Assembly (NCBI GenBank): GCA_902806595.1
Contig: CADCXC010000038.1
Span: 3,100,001-3,164,000 of the forward strand
Origin: Pyrenopolyporus hunteri
Lineage: Eukaryota; Ascomycota; Sordariomycetes; Xylariales; Hypoxylaceae
Length of the DNA stretch: 64,000 nt
Direction of reading: 5' to 3'
Shown here: positions 34,101 to 45,716 of the stretch, piece after piece
How the letters are laid out: every line of letters starts with the position of its first letter
Numbering within the stretch: position 1 is the stretch's first letter
The notes under the pieces: generated by a model
Seen by the model: only the letters and a program-made list of their open reading frames with translations
The model's database searches: none
Told to the model about the DNA's origin: nothing
Program-made: the position numbers and the translations under genes

Positions 34101-34484
34101 GTTGGAATCCCACTGGAATTCCAAGTGCTCCTTATCCCGGAGGTCGGCGGGAACGCGGAGCTTAACTCTGAACCAGTGGGTGGACCACGAGGGACCGAAA
34201 GACTGGCCAACAGTGGCTGGCTTGTACTCACCAGCCATGGCCTCCTCGAACGTCGGTCTCGAGAGATTGGGAGCGGGCCACGTCCATAGCTGAACATGAG
34301 GGGGTCCAGAGGCAACACCCTCGAACATCATAGCAAGGAGGTTTTGCTTTTCCCATTGTCCCCTAGAGTAGAACTGGGTGATGCGCTCCTTGTAAATGTG
34401 GGTGATGCGCTTGCCGACCGGGGCAGGTGCTCGGAGAGGGTATTCGGTCGAAACGACCTTCGGCTTTGTAGTTTCGCCGCCCAT
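31195..34484 (-). CDS. AMS1: Vacuolar-type alpha-mannosidase (GH38, Ams1)
   Basis: Exons 34484..32595 and 32544..31195; 50-nt intron (GTAAGC...GCCAG), phase 0, joining MCYDDSDE to LYARVFQLGKD; 1079 aa, the usual length. An Ams1-type N-terminal domain comes first. The GH38 core has zinc ligands in GHCHIDTCW (His about 289, Asp about 293 region) and the nucleophile Asp about 403 in FWLPDTFGYSSQLPQ. Beta-sandwich domains follow, ending HPFEVATYRLQL. It hydrolyses alpha-mannose from free oligosaccharides; in yeast it reaches the vacuole by the Cvt/selective autophagy pathway, consistent with the lack of a signal peptide here. The start is the ATG of MGGETTKP; an upstream in-frame TTG is not credible. 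Confidence 0.96.
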
Positions 34485-35917
34485 TGCAATGAGGTGAAGC
34501 GAGTCTTGCAACTTGACTGCTGTGCCGTTCCTGAATTAGTCAAGCGCACGTTAGAACGTTATCGTAATGGCTGCAAGCTGTCCTCTGAAAATCAATGAGA
34601 GGTTGTTCAGACAGCCTGTGTCTATAGCAAGTTGGCAACGGTGAATACGTTAAATGGAATGGAATGCTGATATATAAACGAAAGGGTGGATCGTGGTACG
34701 ATAACCTGAAGCTCCGCTGGAAATGTGGCAATGTATGTAATATGCTAATGAGGAAGCTCAATTGTTTCTTGAGCTACCCTCGCCAATGGGATGAATACGA
34801 AGGTATGGCCGTTAGCTAACAGCTCCAGAGTTGTAAACAAGCCGCGGGCGAATTGGACGTCTTTTATGAGCCACCAGCTAGCGCTACAGGGCGACTGCCA
34901 GGTACCCCAGGTTAGGCGTATGTATTGTACGTGGTAGGGTACCTAGGTAGGTAAGGTACCTAGCTAAAGAGAGTGCCTTGGTAGGCAGGTTGGTGCCGAG
35001 GGTTCCTGAGACGCAGGGGCGAAGGGGGCCACGGCTAGGGGGCTGGAATGGCAAGAGAGAGCAGCTGACACAGGCAGCTGCTTGGAGTCGTTTGCGGGGA
35101 AGAGCCCTTGGCATCTCCAACCTCGAGTCTCGGGAACAAATCATGAACGGAGCGACCCGCACTTACCCCATTGTAAGTCACCGCTATCAGCCTTATTACG
35201 TAGTCGATGTTGTTAGGGGTAGTCGGATCAGATTCTGCAAAATAAATATAAATTAATATAGGTTTGTAGGTAAGTAGGCACGTTAGGGTCAGGAGAGACG
35301 GCCATGAGGTTTAATGGATTGTTCAGTAGGATTAGGGTCGAAGATAGTGGGAAGGGACAAAAAAAGTAGAGAATGACTTGTTCAGATAGAACGTGAACAT
35401 CGGCCGAGACTCCGTGATAGTACAAATGGGATACAATTGTTAATAACCAGGTGCCTACCTACTATACGAAAGAGAGACATCCGGCAGTTGCGAAAATAAG
35501 GCAAGATCGGTTCAATGTATTAGGCAAGTAGGTGGATCCTTAATCTTAATAAGTTTAGTACGACAGGTCTCGAGCCGTCTCGTCGATGGCACAATCAGAA
35601 TTGAAGTCGGCCGTAATAATGGAGGCATAAGGCGAACCTCGTAAATTAAGTAGGTAGGTAGGTGGTAAAAGTAGGTGGCTTCTGTGGCTGCCCTGGGGGA
35701 GTCCCCTCTATCGGAGTGCCTTACTAACTTTACCCCCGTCGTACTCCGATTGCATTCCCAATCAAAAAGCACGAGTCATTTCATTCGATCCCAGCTAATA
35801 ACAACATATGAAGGTCGTGCACGCAGGGGTAAGCTATCGTCGGAAAGGACATCGAGTCATGTTGTATTGTATTATGATACATCTACGCAATCGGTAGTCG
35901 GGGTAATCAATGCTAGC
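34485..35917. other. 1.4 kb spacer upstream of AMS1
   Basis: Contains the AMS1 promoter and TAGGTAGG-type motifs (34935-34970, 35268-35280, 35648-35664). No convincing gene on either strand. Confidence 0.45.
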
Positions 35918-36280
35918 CTATACATCCAGTCTCGTCGAGTCCTTCATAGACTCGTCTTTCTGGGGAAACATGTCCCTAGAGCCTTTCCCAAGCCAGCCTG
36001 AGAGGATATACAGGCCGTAGAAAAACAAAATGCGAATAAGAATATAGACCGCGGTTGAATTATAACTAGTAATAGGGTGAATCTTTGGTATCATCGTTCC
36101 GAAGCGGTCGTTAATCGCCGTGCATTCCCAGAAATAAAATGGCCAACCCGGAAAGCGGACAAGATGGGATGCGAGGATGAAGCCGTATATCGTCTTGCCG
36201 TCGGTTCTGTCCAGCGCTATGGCATTCCGGGCCGCCTTTTTGGCAAACGTTCCCCATGTATTCCAGTCGTCGAATCGCAT
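35918..36280 (-). CDS. Possible small membrane protein
   Basis: A 120-codon ORF (MRFDDWNTWGTFAKKAARN) beginning 24 bp after the CLIP-type gene stop on the same strand. It has aromatic-rich FPGWPFYFWECTAIN and a clear hydrophobic helix VYILIRILFFYGLYILSGWL, then a polar tail. No family was recognised. The very short gap leaves no room for a normal promoter, so it may be a fortuitous ORF in the CLIP 3' UTR. Random ORFs of this length occur elsewhere in the window. The amino-acid composition is protein-like, which is why it is listed. Confidence 0.35.
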   Translation of the reverse strand: MRFDDWNTWGTFAKKAARNAIALDRTDGKTIYGFILASHLVRFPGWPFYFWECTAINDRFGTMIPKIHPITSYNSTAVYILIRILFFYGLYILSGWLGKGSRDMFPQKDESMKDSTRLDV

Positions 36281-36304
36281 TCGCTGCTGTGAGGGTTATC
36301 CCTC

Positions 36305-38893
36305 TCAAAACGCATCTTCTAGAGGGCAATCAATGCTGTCGTGGCCGTCGCGCTCACATAGAGCACACCACTTTTCTGGGTCTACCACTCCACTATCCTT
36401 GCCAGCTAACGGCCCCGAGTCCTGCGGGTTGGGGAGGATCTTGACAGCAGGAGGGGGAGGGGGAGCGACTGTTGTTTTGGGCTTCAACGGAGATAAAGGA
36501 CGAGGGGTATCCTCCTCATTAGCATCGGCGGGAACCGGGTAGCCCTTCAAGCTCTCTTGGATGACATCCTTACCAGTCTTGCTGGGTGAGTGGTCGCTAA
36601 CAGTCGTCTTGCCTTGCTCATTTTGCGATCCGAACATGTTGGTGCACGTGAGAATATCATGGCCGCCAGTCTCGCAAATCTCGCACCAAAGCGTGCTAGT
36701 CTCGGTAACCGATGAGTATGCGTCGCTCTCGGGCATCGTATCGAGCGTCGCTACACGCTTGTGAGTAACTTCGGGCGACTGCGTCTCGCGTGAGAGGACA
36801 ACAGTCCCTTTAGAATCGCGATACGAAGATCGATTGGTGCTGCCGATGGTCGCGGAGCTAACGCGATGAGTCGACGCTCCGGCACGCCTGAGTGCCTCTA
36901 TCTCACGCTCTAGCTCCTCCTCACGGGCGTTCTTGTTGTCGATAAGACTGCGCAGTTCGAAAACTTCCCGCTCCAACGTTTCATTTGTCAGGCGGTTGTC
37001 GATGGAGTTCGGGCGGGATTTGACAAGTGAGTTATTTCGTTGCGGCTGCGTTGGCGTCCTGTCCGAAGAATCCGAGCCGGGAATAGAGTCCCTGCTTAGG
37101 GAATGGATAATGGCTTTGAGACCCCTAATCTCATCTTCTTTCTGTTCCAGCTCTTTTGACATAGACAGCTTATCTTCTCCACTGTCGCCCCCGTTCAATG
37201 CGGCAGCGGCTTTCTCGCGCTCTCTCCGCAGTTCCGTCCTTGTCCTCTCAACCTCCCCTCGTAGGAATTCTACCTCACCGCGAGCTTCTGCCTCTCCTCG
37301 ACGGGCATCTTCTAACCCTTCTTCGAGTTCCTGTACCAGCTCTTCTAATTGCTTAAGCTGGCGTGCGACGCTGTCGACGTCATCGTGACGTTCCTGCGTT
37401 TCGTGAAGCTCTTGTTCTAGTTCACGAATCTTAGCGTCATACACTCTCTGGGTCTCGGTGCTGGCCATCTCGAGTGTATCGATAGTACTGCGAAAATCCG
37501 CCCGATGCGCGTCGAACTCGGCGGTGAGCATCGCGATCTTCTCATTCTTCTCTCTAAGCATCGTTCGAAGTTGCGAAGTATCCTTGTCGTCTAGACTACC
37601 CGCCCGCATTCTCCCGGTATCCGACTGGTCTATCAGCATAGTGAGCTCCGAGAGACTACTCTCCATCTCAGCTAATGCCGATGCCTGTTCTTTCAGTTGT
37701 CGGTCTCGGTCTTCGAGCTGGGCCTTGAGACGCTCGATCTCCTCCTCGTTCGCGTGGGTCGCTCGCGACGCAGGGCGCTTGAACCCTAATGACGAAGCCG
37801 ATCCACCACTCCCATTGGTTTTAGGGCGTAAACCAGTAGGCATAGGTTCATCATCATCGTAGTAAGGAATTGGTCCTAGAGCTGACGCACTCCTAGGCAA
37901 TATGCTCGGTTTCCTATCTAGCCTCGATGTCTTGTTGGGGTCTCCTCGCATGCTTGATCCGAGTTTAGGGAGTGTAGGGGTTCCATATCGAGGTGGCGCC
38001 TTTGGGGCTGGCGTCGATAACGCCGGCCGAGGCACTGGGGTTAACTGTAGTTTGCGAACGGGAGAGTCTGGGCGTGGTAAGGACGTCCTAGGCTTCTTGC
38101 CTTGCGGACTCGGAGCCCTCGGCGGCCCGAGAGACTTGCTAAATGTTGGTAGCGATGGGGTCGGGGGTGTGAAGTTGGTAGCATTCTGGTTTGCGACTTT
38201 CAATCCGGGAGTCGGCGGGAGAGAACTAGCGGGAGTAGGTGGCGCGTCGCCCTGTTTGATGAGCTTATGGATCGGCACGAAGATGCCGGAACCAGGAACC
38301 GAAGTAGTAAAATAGGACACGCTGTAGAAAGAGAGGATGGTAAGCAAAGGAGCAGATTAATACGGAACAGAGTGAAAGTAGATGTAAGCGCAGGTGCGGT
38401 TAGATAAGACAGACAGATAGGAAGGAAATGTAGAGATTTACCCATCAACGTCGCCGCTGTTCTTGCCACGCACTGCGTACTCCGGGTGCAGCTCTACGCC
38501 AACAAAGGTGCCTTTCCTGCCGGCGACCGAGCCTACAAACCGGACCGTCCCAGTCATGTTTCCAGGTACCTCGACGTTGTCGCCCGGGGCGAAATCGTCG
38601 CCGGCACCGGCGCCCTTGCCAGGGGTTAAGGGGTGCATTTTGCTGGATGAATCGGTGAGAACGCTGTCTATGGCGTAGCTCTCGCTGTCGTCAGGAATTG
38701 CGGCGAGCGAACCAGGGGTAAGGGCAGCAAATGAAGCTTTGCGCCCAAGAGCGCCCGAAGCGGGAATAAGTCTCGAATGGGCGGAATAGAGGCTGTTGAG
38801 GTTCGGTGTGGATGAAGTAGCGATTCCAGATTTTCTAGGGGTCCGAGACAGAGTGTGTTGTCTCTGCGGCAAAGAGAGAGTTGTCGAAGCCAT
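36305..38893 (-). CDS. CAP-Gly microtubule plus-end protein (CLIP-170 / ClipA / Bik1 family)
   Basis: Exons 38893..38442 and 38321..36305; 120-nt intron splitting a Gly codon (phase 2); 822 aa. A Ser/Thr/Pro-rich N-terminus is followed by the CAP-Gly domain (about residues 100-170) with GTVRFVG, GTFVGVEL, GKNSGDVDG (a GKNDG variant) and the continuation YFTT in exon 2. A long basic Pro/Ser/Thr region follows, then coiled coil (about residues 340-650, EEEIERLKAQLEDRDRQL and similar). Two CCHC zinc knuckles close the protein: CEICETGGHDILTC and CALCERDGHDSIDC, ending CPLEDAF. CAP-Gly binds EEY/F tails of tubulin and EB1, and knuckles bind dynactin/Lis1 partners or fold back on the CAP-Gly. The organisation is that of full-length filamentous-fungal CLIPs. 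Confidence 0.93.
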
Positions 38894-41142
38894 GGTGGGC
38901 AATCTCCCTTCCCACTCTTTTTTACGCTCCTTGGTATGTGGTAGTTGTTATTTTTTTTACCCGCTATTGATTTCGGGAGCGGGGGCTTTTGGCCTTTGTC
39001 CAATCCAGTAGTCCCTCTGAATCCCGCTGAACCACCAGTGATTTAGGGGGGCGGCCCTCCTCTGGAAAGTCCACTAAAACAATGGCTGGCGCTGGGCCGC
39101 TACTTGGTGGCCGTCGCGGTTGTGTGGGAAAGAGGGAACCACTTCCAGCCAATGATCGATAGCAGATGCCCGGCAAGCCGGTGCGCTAGAATCTTGGAAA
39201 GATTAGTTGCTGGTACAAGTGGTTAGTTCATATTGCTAATAAGAGAAGTACGAGGTAACTGTACAGTACAATACAATAAGGTAATAAAACAAAGACACGC
39301 ACGCACACATTAAGATTTGCAAATGCCAGAAAGCAGCAACGGCCAAGTCGTTCCCAAGTCGTTCGCCAGCTTAGGGGGGGTCGGGTACGAGGTATTGGAG
39401 TCTGAGCGCCCACAGGTGTCTTAAAAGACCCGGCTAATGCCCAATACATGTATAAAATACGTATTCAGGGACTCCGTATCTCGGAAACACACCATGGATG
39501 CTGCAAGATGATGTGGTCAGATCCTGGAGAAAACAAAGCGTACCTGCACATACGAAGTAGGAATATTCTTGTTGATCACTTACCGTATAGTGTAGGTCCG
39601 GAGTAGACGGGGTTGACTTGCGTGTACAATACAAAAGTAGTGGGCTTTAGGTACTAGGGGTTTAGACAGAAATCCGTTGCTATGGGTGTTCCTCAGCAAC
39701 AAAACCAGCGATGGTGGGGATAACCTAGGTAGGTATGTAGGAGGTAGTGGCGATGATGGTCTTAATCTTGGTGGTGAGGTTTTGTCGCACCTGGCGCCTC
39801 AGGTAGTTGTAATAGGTAGGGACTATAATCCAAATCCACACGCATATGATCTTTTCATCAACACGAAATGTAGTTTACTAGATTGTATTTACACGCGCAT
39901 GCCGTGTGAGTTTCAGCGCCATGAGGCTATAAACAAAGACCTACGGCTGTACCAATGACAGGTTGAAATCAGCACGCGCTCTAGCGGTGAGACCTGTCGT
40001 TTACGGCAGCTACTTGACGCAGCAACGCCGCCAGCTTCCTGTATCTCAATCGAATCATTCCTAATTCAAACAGCGCTACTGTAGCTACGGGGACTATGCT
40101 GCAACATTACCCGCTGCAACAAACGAGCACTTGCAGGAAACCATGCATCATTGGCTTCTACAAGATTACCCAGATGAGGGGTTCATAAATTCTTTGTTTA
40201 CATTAGTGGCCTATGAATGGCATAGTGAGGACAATACGACGTCACAAAGAACTACCTATGATTACAAGAGCTCTAGTTCTTCCCATCAATTACTTAGCTA
40301 ACGTAAATATTTACAAGACTAAAATTTATTGAACTCAGACGTTACTAAATGGGTACTGTTCGGAATACCTGGAATACATGTAGGTATGTAGCTCATCGTG
40401 TAGGTACCGATACATACCCCTGGACCTCAAGACCAAGCTCAACGCCTTTGCGTCACTTTTATTAGCTTTATTTCCCAAACTTTACTAGCTGGTGGATTCG
40501 CCACCACCTCGGAAGCTAATATAGTTCAACCGCAGAATAGGTTCTTCAATTCTTCATACCTGGTAGCTACCTAGGTAGGTACCTACCTACCTACACAGTA
40601 GAGCTGCCACGGACCAGCCGAGATCCGAATCGATAGATCTTCCATGGACTTCTACCTGCCTAAGGCATCGCATCCAGAGATTAGGGGATTAATGTAAGAG
40701 AATTGGGTACGACAGACGGCGCCTGCCTATGATGGTGCACTCGTGGGTTATCTCAGGTACCTTAGGTATACGTAGATGGGTGAAAGCTTCACGCTATGGG
40801 TGTATCAAAAAAATACCCTCAATTTTTTCCTTTTTTTCTTTAAAAATGAGCTTTGAGATTATATACAATTACTCTTCGCTCGGATTGGTTAAACACACTG
40901 CGGAACTTAGGTAAAAACTGCAATGCAACAAACAACTTTCCTTCCAGGTTTAAAGCAGGTAGGTATATAACAGGTACCTAATTGTTACACGGGGTTCTCT
41001 AAGGTACAATTAGTATATACATGTAGACCTTAGCATAGGAACCTCAGCGATCAACCAAAAGCTCATCTCGAGGAAAAGAGTGATGGCTATATAATAAATG
41101 AAGTTAGTTAAAACACGAATACTAGAAGCAGACGTATAGCTC
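38894..41142. other. 2.25 kb spacer upstream of CLIP-type gene
   Basis: No gene identified. Includes the CLIP promoter, AT-rich stretches (40050-40350, 40820-41060), and a TAGGTAGG/TACCTACC palindromic block at 40565..40594. Confidence 0.45.
40565..40594. repeat. TAGGTAGGTACCTACC palindrome
   Basis: Perfect-looking inverted repeat built from TAGG and CCTA units, centred on GGTACC; a dispersed-family member. Confidence 0.9.
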
Positions 41143-41370
41143 TTACATGCTCCGCTTCTTGCTCTTAATATGAACGCCGTAACGCACCACGAGACCTCCG
41201 GGACCTTCCAGACTGAAAGGGGCAGAGAAGAATCGATCGAGTTAGACGGAGTCGTCCCAACCCGAAATCGACCTTAGGTAGCATCCGCTCCTCGAGAGGT
41301 TTAAATCGACAAGGCCAGAAGTGCCATCCGTAAGCCTCGAGTTGCGTCTCATCCCAGATCCGACCAAAGC
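41143..41370 (-). CDS. Two coding-like terminal exons of an unidentified gene
   Basis: Exon A 41370..41262 enters after CTATAG in phase 1 and reads FGRIWDETQLEAYGWHFWP then CRFKPLEERMLPKVDFG. Exon B 41212..41143 reads LEGPGGLVVRYGVHIKSKK then RSM and a stop. The 49-nt intron (GTTGGG donor, CTAAC branch, polypyrimidine, TTTCAG) makes the phases agree. The composition (four Trp/Phe/His clusters, GPGG turn) is protein-like. The first exon is unknown: an ATG at 41458 would need a 40-nt intron, and alternatively the ARM-like gene just upstream could splice into exon A from GTAGCG near 41555, giving an alternative C-terminus. The family is not recognised. Confidence 0.4.
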
Positions 41371-41506
41371 CTATAGAATTAACTGAGTCGTCATATAATA
41401 GCCGTAGGACACATCATATCCGGTTTAAGAACCAGTAACACTGGAGCGTCTGAAGACATGCGATGATCCCGAATTACGGCGATTCGGGAATAGAGGAGGG
41501 CCTCGA

Positions 41507-42566
41507 TCAATTGGTAGAGTCATGCTCCCGCTCGATTATATCGCTACGTCCCAAAGAATGTGTTCCATCATTCAGTACCATAGCCTCTCGATGTCTTCTG
41601 CGTAGACGTTGCTCCTCAGCACTCTGTTCGTTCGCGCGGGGAACAAACTCGGACCGTGATGCGCTATCCTGATCGTCTTCGTTTGTCATGTTGATTTCTA
41701 AGACGACTTTGATGTGATTCGACCTGTCCCGCCTCGGCTTCTTCAGCTTGGGGGTTAGCTTCGCTTTTACCAAAGCTTTGCGGCCCGCCCTAGTTGTCTT
41801 GACGTGGAAGCAAAGATCGCTAATGCGGTTCTTCTTTCGATCCAGGTACATGGTAAAATTAATTTGCCTTTCTTCGTCGCTATCCCCCCACGGCTGCCGC
41901 ACTAGCCACTTCTCAATAAATCCCGCCTCGATCAATTTGTCGACGCCATACCTATGAACTAGCTGGGAAAGTAGCATGAGACAGCGCCGCTCGCCGATGT
42001 CTCGAAGGTAGTATTCGTCGTACAGCGGGTCGTCAAGCTTCTCGTGTTCTACATCGTCGAGGGAAAGCTCGAGCGATCTGACAAGAGCGCTGAATGCTTT
42101 CGCCGTGTTGAGTATATTCAACGGCTCCTGGTACATCTCCTCTGCGAAATCAATTAGTGATTCTAATACTCGCAGATTCCGGATTTTACGAATGCGTACT
42201 ATCTTCCATCACGAAGGCGAGGGCTCTCAGAGCCTCCATACGTTCATTATAGTCTTTACGTGTGATCCCCCATAGAAGGTGATAGATAACCGAGCTATCA
42301 TGGACAGCGCGTCCAGCAATGATCTTCAAAGCCGTATCTCGAATGGCGAAATTGTAGTGACCGAGAAGGCTCTCAAGCGTATTCAACCTAAGCGAGTCTT
42401 CAGTTTCCTGAGTGATATACTGTGTCTTGGGCGGCGTAGGCTTAATCTCGGCTTCGTCCCGATAGTACTCTAGAAGTGTTCGCATGCCGAAGAGGAAGCC
42501 AACGGTGGCGAGGCCAAGGCTAGCGGCAACAAGCCGGTCATCCTTAAGGAAGGAAAGCAGTACCAT
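41507..42566 (-). CDS. Membrane-anchored armadillo-like fungal protein
   Basis: Exons 42566..42200 and 42141..41507 with a 58-nt intron (donor GTACGC, acceptor CGCAG), phase 1; 333 aa. Residues 1-30 contain a hydrophobic segment (LVAASLGLATVGFLFGM) that reads as a single N-terminal membrane anchor. Two helical arm/HEAT-like parts follow: LESLLGHYNFAIRDTALKII and the segment around SALVRSLELSLDD to GVDKLIEAGFIEKWLVRQ. The C-terminus is basic then acidic and ends REAMVLNDGTHSLGRSDIIERE. It belongs to an uncharacterised ascomycete family; function not known to me. It is divergent from NOP14 (376 bp). Confidence 0.75.
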
Positions 42567-42942
42567 ATTTTCTTAGACTATCGAATATCCATAATAACGG
42601 TAGCGGTCTGAAAATTGTAGGAGGACAAAACTCAAATGTGCATAAAAAAAAATATGAGAAGCTGAGGTATTCAGTAAACTGACGAGAAGCTCGAGATTGA
42701 CGTCCTACAATAGACGATTCCTAGTGGGTCTTATCGATAGCGCCTTTTGTTAGCGTCAGAAGCGTCTCCAAGGGAGATCTGCCGGTCGCATATTATAGTG
42801 GGGCGATAAGATAAGAGACCCCAGCTATTTCGTACAGCCAAAAGAAAAAAAAAAAAAGGTTGAAAACTCTTAGTTACCTGCAAATGTCGAACAACTCTCT
42901 CGATTCCAACATAGAGTCTTCCGCACCGAGGGGATTCTTATA
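42567..42942. promoter_or_regulatory. Divergent promoter region ARM-like gene / NOP14
   Basis: 376 bp between start codons with A-runs at 42645-42652 and 42842-42858. No specific site was recognised. Confidence 0.5.
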
Positions 42943-45716
42943 ATGCCTGGTTCCCAACTCAAAAGGCTAAAGGCCTCTCTGAGGGATAAGGGCGTCATTG
43001 GGCCACAATTATCCAAAAAGCAGAAGAAGAAAAATGCGCAAGATGGAAAGGCGAATAATCGAAGGTTTCAAAAGGCAGCAGAATTAGAAGGCATACGAGA
43101 AGAGTTCAACCCATTCGACTTAAAGCACAATGCTCGCGGCCCCAAATTTCAGGTGACCACCAATAAGCCAGCAAATAATAATGCCGCCAAGGGAAGGCCT
43201 ACCGAGGCAAAGTCGCTGGGTGAGGAAAGGGTAAGTTTTCCGCGTGAGGCGTTGCGCGCATTCTCTCCAGCGAGCTTCTAATTAACAGCTATGCATAGCG
43301 ACGTCAAACTCTGCTCGTTGAACTCAATCGGCGCCATAAAGTAGGCGGTATCCTCGATCGGCGATTCGGAGAGAATGACCCGCATATGACACCCGAGGAG
43401 AAGATGCGAGAAAGATTTGTGAGGGAGAAACAGAGTCATAAGAGCTCCCTTTTCGACCTTGAAGACGACGAGCCCAGCGAAGGGTTAACCCACCTCGGAA
43501 AGTCTTTATCACTTGATGGCCCCGACTTGAGAGACGATTTCGAGGAGGATGACATTTCGGCGGGATCGGACGCAGCCTCAGACGATGAGCATCGCGGCTC
43601 AAAGCGCATGCGGCCGTTCGACACCGAAGCCCAGGATGGCGAAGAAATAGAAGGGCAGCCGGAAAGGAAAAAGTCGAAACAAGAGGTTATGAAGGAAGTC
43701 ATCGCAAAATCAAAGTTCTACAAGGCCGAGCGACAAGCGGTTAAAGAGGCTGACGAGGATCTACGCGAGGAGCTCAACATGGAACTCCCAGGCCTCCACG
43801 ATCTATTGTTCAACAGAAAGAAGGCGCCAGACGGGTCGGGTACAAATGAAACGGAGTCCGCCTCTGCTGGCAGGGAAAGAATGGAGCGCGATTACGATAT
43901 ACGGCTCAGGCAATTAGCACAAGACAGGAGAGCACAGCCTACAGATCGGTCTAAGACGGACGAAGAGAAAGCCCAGGAAGAATCCGAAAGACTCAAAGAA
44001 CTGGAGGAGAAGAGGCTCAGGAGGATGCGTGGCGAGGAAGCTAGCGACAGCGAGGACGAGGAAGACACAGCCGACGCCCAGCCAACGGTGCCGACAAACG
44101 GCCCGGCTTCATTCATGGAAACGGAGGAAGACGACTTTGGGTTAGGGAAAGGGATCAAAACTCAACCAACAGCAACGGAACTAGGGTTCGATGACGAAGA
44201 CGATTTCCTCATTGAGGAGGACTTAATAGCCAGCGATTCGGATCTAGAGCCCATAGAGAGCGACGCATCATCCGACGAAGGGGAATCGGACGCAGAAGAT
44301 GATGACGAGTTTACGAAAGGGCTACTTAACGAGGAAGAGACGCAGAATCCCGTGTTCAGTAGTCGACTTGCGGGCTCTGCAGTATCAACCGATACCAAAG
44401 AAGATTCAAACGGATTGCCTTACACTTTCCCCTGCCCGGAATCTCTAGACGAGTTTGTCGAAATAACACGAAAGATCTCTATAGAGAACCTCCCAACCGC
44501 GGTGCAAAGAATCAGGGCGCTGTATCACCCGAAATTGGACAGCAGCAACAAGTCGAAACTCGCCAATTTTGTGCGGATCCTTATTCAATATTTGGCCTAT
44601 CTATCCAACCGCGCGGAACTACCGCCATTTTCTATACTCGAAAGCCTCGTTCGACATATTCACTCTCTTGCAAAGTCCTATCCAATCGAGACGGCCAACG
44701 AATTCCGCTCGCAGCTTGAGGACTTCGGTCAATCAAGGCCACTCTCCCCTAACCTTGGTGACTTAGTAATTTTGACTGCGGTCGGAACGACATTTCCAAC
44801 CTCGGACCACTTCCACCAAGTAGCAACCCCGGCTGGGCTTCTCATCGCACGAAATCTCGAAAGGGTTCCGAAGCAGATCAAGGACTATGTCCAAGGGGCA
44901 TATCTATCCACCTTGGCTCTTCAGTACCAGCAGGTTTCAAAGCGCTATATACCTGAGGTTATGAACTTCTGCCTCAATGCGCTCTGCGCTTTAGCACCGG
45001 AGAAAGCCGAGAGAGCTCTAGGGCAATTCCCAGTCCACGACCCTACACCGGGGATTCGCATTACCGATGCCCGGTCGCTCGCCGTCAGAAAGTTGACGCC
45101 CGCGGACTGTATCAAGGATGATGTATCCGATGACGAGGTAGCTTCGATCAAACTTGCAATAGTCTCGACCACGGCCCATTTATTAGATGCGGCGGCAGAT
45201 CTCTACAGTGGCAAATCCGCCTTCTTCGAAACGTTCGAGCCCGTCAGGGACGTCTTGGCGCATCTAAGTAGCAAGGCGTGCAAGACCAAGTTTCCGACTG
45301 CCCTAAACGATCAGCTGGAGAAACTCCGATCGAAGCTAGACAGAATGCTCAGACTCGCCCACGTGGCTCGGCGGCCCCTCGAGCTTCACCACCATAGGCC
45401 CCTTCCGATCAAGACGGCTATTCCCAAGTTCGAAGACGCGTTCGATCCTCATAAGCACTATGACCCCGACCGCGATAGGGCCGAGCTAGCCAAGTTAAAG
45501 GCGGAACATAAGAAGGAGCGCAAGGGCGCCATGAGAGAACTGAGGAAGGATGCCAACTTCCTGGCCCGCGAACAGCTAAGGATCAAGAAGGCCAAGGACG
45601 CCGCGTACGAGAAGAAGTACAAGCGGCTGGTGGCGGAGATCCAGGGCGAGGAGGGAAGGGAAGCGAACGCATACGAACGGGAGAAGCAGATGAGGAAACG
45701 TGCCGCGAGGAGGTAG
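42943..45716 (+). CDS. NOP14: Nucleolar complex protein Nop14
   Basis: Exons 42943..43230 and 43299..45716; 68-nt intron (GTAAGT...GCATAG), phase 0; 901 aa. The N-terminus MPGSQLKRLKASLRDKG and FNPFDLKHNARGPKF are Nop14 hallmarks. ILDRRFGENDPHMTPEEKMRERF (two pieces) follows, then long acidic and lysine-rich stretches (EEDDISAGSDAASDDEH). The C-terminal half is helical, ending in a basic tail REQLRIKKAKDAAYEKKYKRL (two pieces). Nop14 is part of the 90S/SSU processome and with Emg1 and Noc4 is needed for 18S rRNA maturation and 40S export. Some tool might start translation downstream at an internal Met; the upstream exon is needed for the conserved N-terminus. Confidence 0.95.

Noticed and set aside
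34485..34511. N-terminal extension of AMS1
   Set aside because: Begins at TTG, not ATG; MGGETTKP fits the family.
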